Positions 62,077 to 64,000 of a stretch of DNA of 64,000 nucleotides are shown piece after piece. The notes beneath the pieces are model-generated. The model was not told the origin of the DNA and did no database searches. It worked only from the letters and a program-made list of their open reading frames with translations. The DNA is from Populus alba (taxonomy: Eukaryota > Streptophyta > Magnoliopsida > Malpighiales > Salicaceae), in NCBI RefSeq assembly GCF_005239225.2, contig NC_133298.1:7311345-7375344 (forward strand). Reading direction: 5' to 3'. Every line of letters begins with the position of its first letter. The stretch's first letter is position 1. Both the position numbers and the translations under genes were made by a program.

Positions 62077-62630
62077 CTGCAAGAAAAGAATTTTACGCAC
62101 ATTGGCCAATTAAAACCTGAATATGAAAATTCATGCAAGGAATTCGAAGAAAAACCATACGTATACAACAAGGACCAAACCACAGCAAGATTATATTTTG
62201 CCAGTATGTTCCATTAAGCGAATCATAACCTAACCTTAACCTAGTTAACCATCTTACTTAGGAGATACTAATCTCTAAAACCTCCAAAAGTATTGAAATT
62301 TTCATACTTAACTCAAATCTTGATAATTTAACTCCAAAACAAATCAAATTAATCACATCATGAGAAACAGAACACTTTCTTCATTAAACATCCTAAACAA
62401 AGATTAATAGTTTCTTTACTTATAGCCACAGAAAACATGAAATCAAGTCCCACCAATCTCAACAAGCAGAACCCATATCACCAAAAACTCCTAAAACAAT
62501 AATACACTAGCATTAACTAAAAAGATACAAACTTTAACAAGATTAAAAAATTAAAATCCAATAAAAGAAAACAGCAAAACAATTAAAAGCAAGTGTAAAA
62601 TAAATGAATGAATCTAGGGTTTTTGTTTAC
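62077..62630 (-). other. 5'-UTR intron of BTF3
   Basis: The donor AACCAAG/GTAAAC (exon ends at 62631) and the acceptor TTGCAG directly before the ATG define a 554-base leader intron. A telo box (CTAGGGTTTT, minus-strand AAACCCTAG) lies at 62614-62623, just inside the intron. First introns of this kind often raise expression in plants. Confidence 0.7.
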
Positions 62631-62706
62631 CTTGGTTAGTTTAGTGGGTTTTGGGAGATAAGGAGCAGTGTTTTTTAAGCTCTTTACAGGCGGCGCTAAG
62701 AGGGGT

Positions 62707-62720
62707 GCCCTTTTTATTCG
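62707..62720 (-). promoter_or_regulatory. TATA-like element of BTF3
   Basis: Read on the minus strand, GCGAATAAAAAGGG is a weak TATA-like site about 75 bases before the leader donor. The transcription start would lie near 62690, which is inferred. Confidence 0.4.
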
Positions 62721-62934
62721 CTATGTATCTGAGCCTCTTTAAAGAGGATTACTTTAGTAGATCTGACGGTTGTAATGCAATGGCTTACCACGTGTGAAGA
62801 TCTTAAGAATGTTTTGCTGTGCAACTATTTCTTGTGATGCTCTTTAGTACTTCTCTACTCTCTGTCTCTATAATTTTGCAGCGCACGCTTTGCCCGCGTT
62901 TCGTTTACGTTTCGAGTTTACAGTAATAGGGGAA

Positions 62935-64000
62935 TCACTATATCCCACACACAAAGCACTGTGAATTATTGTGGGGATTATAACAGTAATCTACAGTGCT
63001 TTTTTTTTTTTTTTTTTTTTTACATTTTTTCATTTTTTTTTTTTCAACTTTCCCTCTTTTTTTTTCCTTTTTTTCTCTTTTTTTTTTTCAAAATTGCTTT
63101 CCTTTTCTTCTTTTTTTTCCAACTTTGCTTTTTTCTTTTTCTTTTTTTTTCCATTTAATTTTCTTTTAAAATGTTTTCTTTATTGATTTTACTTTTTAAA
63201 TATTGAACTGGTTAAAAATTCTGTTTTGTAATTTTTTTTCCTTTAAAATAATATGGATTGCTATGGTGTTTTTCCAATTAGTTTTTCTATTTTATTTTTT
63301 TATTTTTTCAAAATTATATTTTTTAATTTTTTGATATTGAGCTGATTAAGAATTTAGTTTTGTAAATTTTTTTTCTTTAAAACATTATTGATTGCTATAG
63401 TGTTTTTCCGCATGATTTTCTTTGTTTTTATTTTTATTTTATCCAAAATTATCTCTTTTTTTTTTATTTTTTTAATATTGAGCTGGTTAAAAATTACAGT
63501 TACAATATGTGAGGAAAGCATTGTAACTTTCCTCGTAAATTACTGTGAATTGCTATAGTGTTTTTTCTCATGTGGTTTTTTTTCTGTTTTGTTATATTTT
63601 TTTTAAAAAATTATCTTTGTCAGTTTTATTTTTTAAATATTAAGCTGGTTAATCATTGCAATTACAAATAAATACAAGTTTTTCCTCACAAAACACTATG
63701 GATTGATACAATTTTTCCTCACATGGTTTTTTTCTAGTTTCTTTTGTGTTTTTCTTTTTTGTAATATTTTTTTTTAAATTATCTTCGTAGATTTTATTTT
63801 TTTTAATATCGAGTTGGTTAGAATTTAACTTTGTAATAAAGCTTAATCATGTGGGAGAAACACTGTAGCTTTCCTCACAAAACATTGTTGAAAATTACTA
63901 TTAAAAGTCATTATAAATAATGTTAAATCATGTGGGGAAGCACTGTAGCTTTCATCACAAAACACTGTGAATTGCTACAATGTTTCCAACATGATTTTTT
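62935..64000. repeat. Degenerate tandem array running off the window end
   Basis: Units of roughly 130 bases repeat AATATTGAGCTGGTTAAAAATT, then a TTTGTAA stretch, then GATTGCTATAGTGTTTTTC, then CATGTGGTTTTTT. It is the inverse of the array at 11860-12400. A poly-T-rich block at 63000-63170 divides the first part from the rest. The array continues beyond the window. Confidence 0.7.

Noticed and set aside
62961..63186. Phe-rich frames of about 65-71 codons
   Set aside because: Translation of a poly-T tract; low complexity.

Overview
This is a gene-containing window of a dicot plant nuclear genome. It has intron-rich genes, AT-rich intergenic DNA, transposon remnants and microsatellites. The gene families and the repeat style fit Salicaceae (Populus or Salix). 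That assignment is inference; no database was searched. No prokaryotic, organellar or viral gene was recognised.

Layout of genes: (1) 1008-5274 (+), a 16-exon sucrose synthase of the AtSUS5/6-like long-tail type. (2) 8899-13968 (+), a Golgi-type nucleotide-diphospho-sugar transferase (DUF271/GT77-like) with a 3.9-kb first intron and a duplicated 3' exon-like block. (3) 16431-19882 (+), a plant Cdc14/SIN-component-like protein. (4) 35931-37863 (+), an organic cation/carnitine transporter of the OCT1 type. (5) 40576-42935 (+), cytosolic ribosomal protein eL19. (6) 44961-49449 (-), plastid rhodanese/TrhO-like protein STR8. (7) 53164-55597 (-), a plastid-type protein joining a thioredoxin-like [2Fe-2S] domain to TPR repeats. 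(8) 60745-62076 (-), BTF3, the NAC beta subunit, with a 5'-UTR intron. Splice junctions of all eight were placed by hand. All eight models stay in frame from start to stop.

Layout of repeats: a 5.9-kb Tat/Ogre-like LTR retroelement (23609-29520) has a 5-bp target duplication, a complete 5' LTR, a 5'-truncated 3' LTR and an internal 90-bp tandem array. A 188-bp hAT-type MITE (29989-30176) has a perfect 8-bp target duplication. A miniature LTR element (TRIM, 33428-33718) has two 78-bp LTRs, and a decayed copy lies near 43.96-44.24 kb. A tRNA-derived SINE-like piece lies near 22.0 kb. Several degenerate tandem arrays (11.86-12.4, 33.9-34.6, 57.5-58.8 and 62.9-64.0 kb) and many short AT-rich elements fill the rest.

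How the genes relate: they are independent housekeeping and metabolic genes, not one pathway. eL19 and BTF3 both serve translation and both carry telo-box motifs near their starts. SUS, OCT1, STR8 and BTF3 appear to be homologues of genes in the paired Arabidopsis chromosome 1 blocks At1g73xxx and At1g17xxx (from memory). The window may therefore be an ancestral gene order kept in one piece. The most interesting gene-level observation is the sucrose synthase: its reading frame supports a C-terminal hydrophobic, tail-anchor-like extension reached through GC-AG introns.
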